64,000 nucleotides of DNA, from the NCBI GenBank assembly GCA_037349315.1, contig JBAIAC010000042.1:806001-870000 (forward strand). Reading direction: 5' to 3'. The first letter of the stretch is position 1; each line of letters opens with the position of its first letter. Below are positions 62,285 through 64,000 of the stretch, in pieces. The stretch comes from Chelydra serpentina. Taxonomy: Eukaryota > Chordata > Testudines > Chelydridae. The position numbers and the translations under genes were made by a program. The notes under the pieces were generated by a model. The model was not told the origin of the DNA, did no database searches, and saw only the letters and a program-made list of their open reading frames with translations.

Positions 62285-62660
62285 ACTGCCCATGAGATAG
62301 GGTTGCCAGGCGTCTGGTTTTTGACCATAACGCCTGGTCGAAAAGGGTCCCTGGCGGCTCCAGTCAGCACCCCGGCTGGCCCGTTAAAAGTCCAGTCGGT
62401 GGCGCAGTGGGGCTAAGCCAGTCTCCCTGCCTGCTCTGGCTCTGTGCAGCTCCTGGAAGCGACCAGCATGTATGTCCCTGTGGCCCCTAGGGAAGCTCCG
62501 CGCGCTGCTCCCGCCCTGAGCACCAACGGGAACCGCAGCCAATGGGAGCTGCAGGGGCAGCGCCTGTGGGCGCAGGCAGTATGCACCGTGCAGAGCTGTC
62601 TGGCCACGCCTCTGCCTAGGGGCTGGACGTGACAGCCACTTCTGGGAGCCTTAGCCGTAC
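62285..62660. repeat. GC-rich interspersed repeat
   Basis: The block opening AGGGTTGCCAGGCGTCTGG with CGCCTGGTCGAAAAGGGTCC and CGTTAAAAGTCCAGTCGG matches a repeat that I associate with turtle genomes. The overlapping 62-64 codon frames are composition artefacts. Confidence 0.5.
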
Positions 62661-63204
62661 TGCAGCCCTGCCCATCTCAGCAGTGGGTGAGGCTGGTCTT
62701 TGGGACACAGGCAGAGCCCGGGGAGTGGGAGGTGAAAGCAGCAAATGGCAGCACCCAGCACGGACAGGAAGCGCTGATCTGAGCTAGCCTGCAGCATCAG
62801 AGGATGCTGATGGTGTGAACAACCCCTCGGGTGCTATGCAATTCTTGACCAAAAGCAATTTCCTGTGAGAGCCACTGGGTCAGGCTCATGTGTTTGCTGA
62901 AGTGTCTACAAAGCTTTCCAGCGAGCTCTCTGGCTGGCTGCAACTCTTCCTCCTGTCTGCACTAATTCCGAAAACCTCTCTACCTGCCGGATTGTGGCAG
63001 CACGAGTTGGTCAGACAAGGCACAATGTGCTATGCAGCTATTCTAGCGAACAAATGCAGGTCACTGATCTATAAACACAGAGGGAAAATCCCCACAACAC
63101 AACCTTAACTCTGCCCTCTTTGAGCCCTGCCCCAGTGTGCCACTAACACACATACCAGCACTCTGCCCTCACACGTGCTACAGGACACGCTGAGCACAAA
63201 GCCC

Positions 63205-63440
63205 GAGAGCGCGGTAGGACAGAGCACTCTGGGGGTCGTGGTAGATGATCAGCTGAACACGAGCTCCCAGTGCGACACTGCGGCCAAAAGGGCTAATGCG
63301 ATCCTGGGATGTATAAACGGGAATCTCAAGTAGCAGCTGGGAGGTTATTTTACCTCTGGATTTGGCACTGCTGTGACTGCTGCCGGGATCCTGTGTCCGG
63401 TCCTGGTGCCCACCAGCCAGGATGATTAAAGGATTGGAAA
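63205..63440 (+). mobile_element. CR1 LINE fragment, degraded
   Basis: The plus strand reads TGGGGGTCGTGGTAGATGAT, then CGACACTGCGGCCAAAAGGGC and ATCCTGGGATGTATAAAC, corresponding to the [10 protein letters not shown] and ILGCISRG region of the CR1 ORF at 21.7 kb, with many changes. Confidence 0.65.
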
Positions 63441-64000
63441 ACGCGGGCGGGCGCATGTGACAAGCACCAGCAGGAATTGAACCAGGCAGCTTCAGAGCCA
63501 GACGTGTGAGCCTCTCTACAGTGTGAAGAAGAGCCAGGGGCTGTATGTGGGACAGTAACAGACCCACATCCTCTGAAGATCAAGCACAACTGAGGATATG
63601 GAACAATGATCTATACAGGTCCGTACATCCCCTCCCACTGCTGCCCCTCAATGCTCGGGGGGGGGGGAGGGGTTTCTGAGTTTCCCAGAATGCACTGCTT
63701 CTGGGGGGCTGACGTGAGAGGAGCGGGATCGGTACCCAAGCACATCTCTGTGGAAATGATTTAGGAGGGAGGGCGAACTTGCATCGGTTTGAAACCCGGT
63801 TCAGCACGGCTAGCCGAGGGGCTCTGCCCCGCTTGTATTCAAAGCCGTTCTGTCCAACCAGTGCAGGTCTCTGGCACAGTCCAGGGGAGGGTGGGGAGAG
63901 AGATGTAGCTCAGACCACATGCGCTTGGTACCTGCATTTCCTGTGTGGTTTCCCTTGACGAACGGTCAGTGCTCATGGGAGCCCTGAGCTGCACAGACCG
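63441..64000. other. No recognisable feature
   Basis: Only short open frames without domains. A TTTCCCAGAATGCACTGC word near 63684 is a common repeat-end motif. Confidence 0.4.

Noticed and set aside
1..64000. CRISPR arrays, tRNA or rRNA genes, bacterial operons
   Set aside because: No regularly spaced direct repeats with unique spacers, no cloverleaf or rRNA signatures recognised, and gene structure is clearly intron-containing and vertebrate.

Overview
The window looks like nuclear DNA of a reptile, most probably a turtle. Genes are split into short exons by long introns. The DNA between them is filled with CR1-type LINEs, Penelope-like element (PLE) 3' ends, hAT-like and PIF/Harbinger-like MITEs, and LTR elements, in a mix that matches my recollection of chelonian genomes. 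No bacterial, CRISPR, tRNA or rRNA features were seen. Species identity is an inference from repeat content.

Four host loci can be assembled exon by exon from splice sites and matching phases. (1) A complete class-IV TRIM gene (RING, B-box, coiled coil, PRY-SPRY) runs on the minus strand from 18376 down to 1618. It has six coding exons of 417, 96, 231, 23, 116 and 524 bp and encodes 468 residues. (2) A CLEC2-like C-type lectin pseudogene lies on the plus strand at 28631-30540. A 630-bp solo LTR sits inside its second lectin exon and a nonsense codon replaces the conserved Trp of the WIC motif. (3) A KLRB1/NKR-P1-like inhibitory receptor lies on the plus strand at 40216-48975. It has six exons, an N-terminal ITIM and a neck exon, but a one-base excess in an A6 run of the last exon shifts the frame before the WIC motif. 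(4) An intact CLEC2-like lectin of five exons and 212 residues lies on the minus strand from 57087 down to 51404, tail-to-tail with the receptor.

Layout: 1-1617 holds nested repeats and the likely TRIM 3' UTR. The TRIM gene follows to 18.4 kb, with introns full of repeats. From 18.4 to 28.6 kb the main item is a CR1 LINE with a long open RT frame (21.7-23.7 kb). The lectin pseudogene follows at 28.6-30.5 kb, then mostly unassigned and repeat DNA to 40.2 kb, including an LTR with a PLE inserted in it. The receptor gene (40.2-49.0 kb) is bracketed by two same-orientation copies of one LTR family. The CLEC2-like gene fills 51.4-57.1 kb. Mostly repeats follow to 64 kb.

The genes make sense together. 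NKR-P1 receptors bind CLEC2-family ligands and the two gene families are genetically linked in mammals. In chicken the homologous pair (B-NK and B-lec) sits in the MHC B locus near a TRIM cluster. The window is therefore a candidate reptile counterpart of that TRIM/NK-lectin region, with one ligand copy dead and the receptor copy frameshifted in this sequence.
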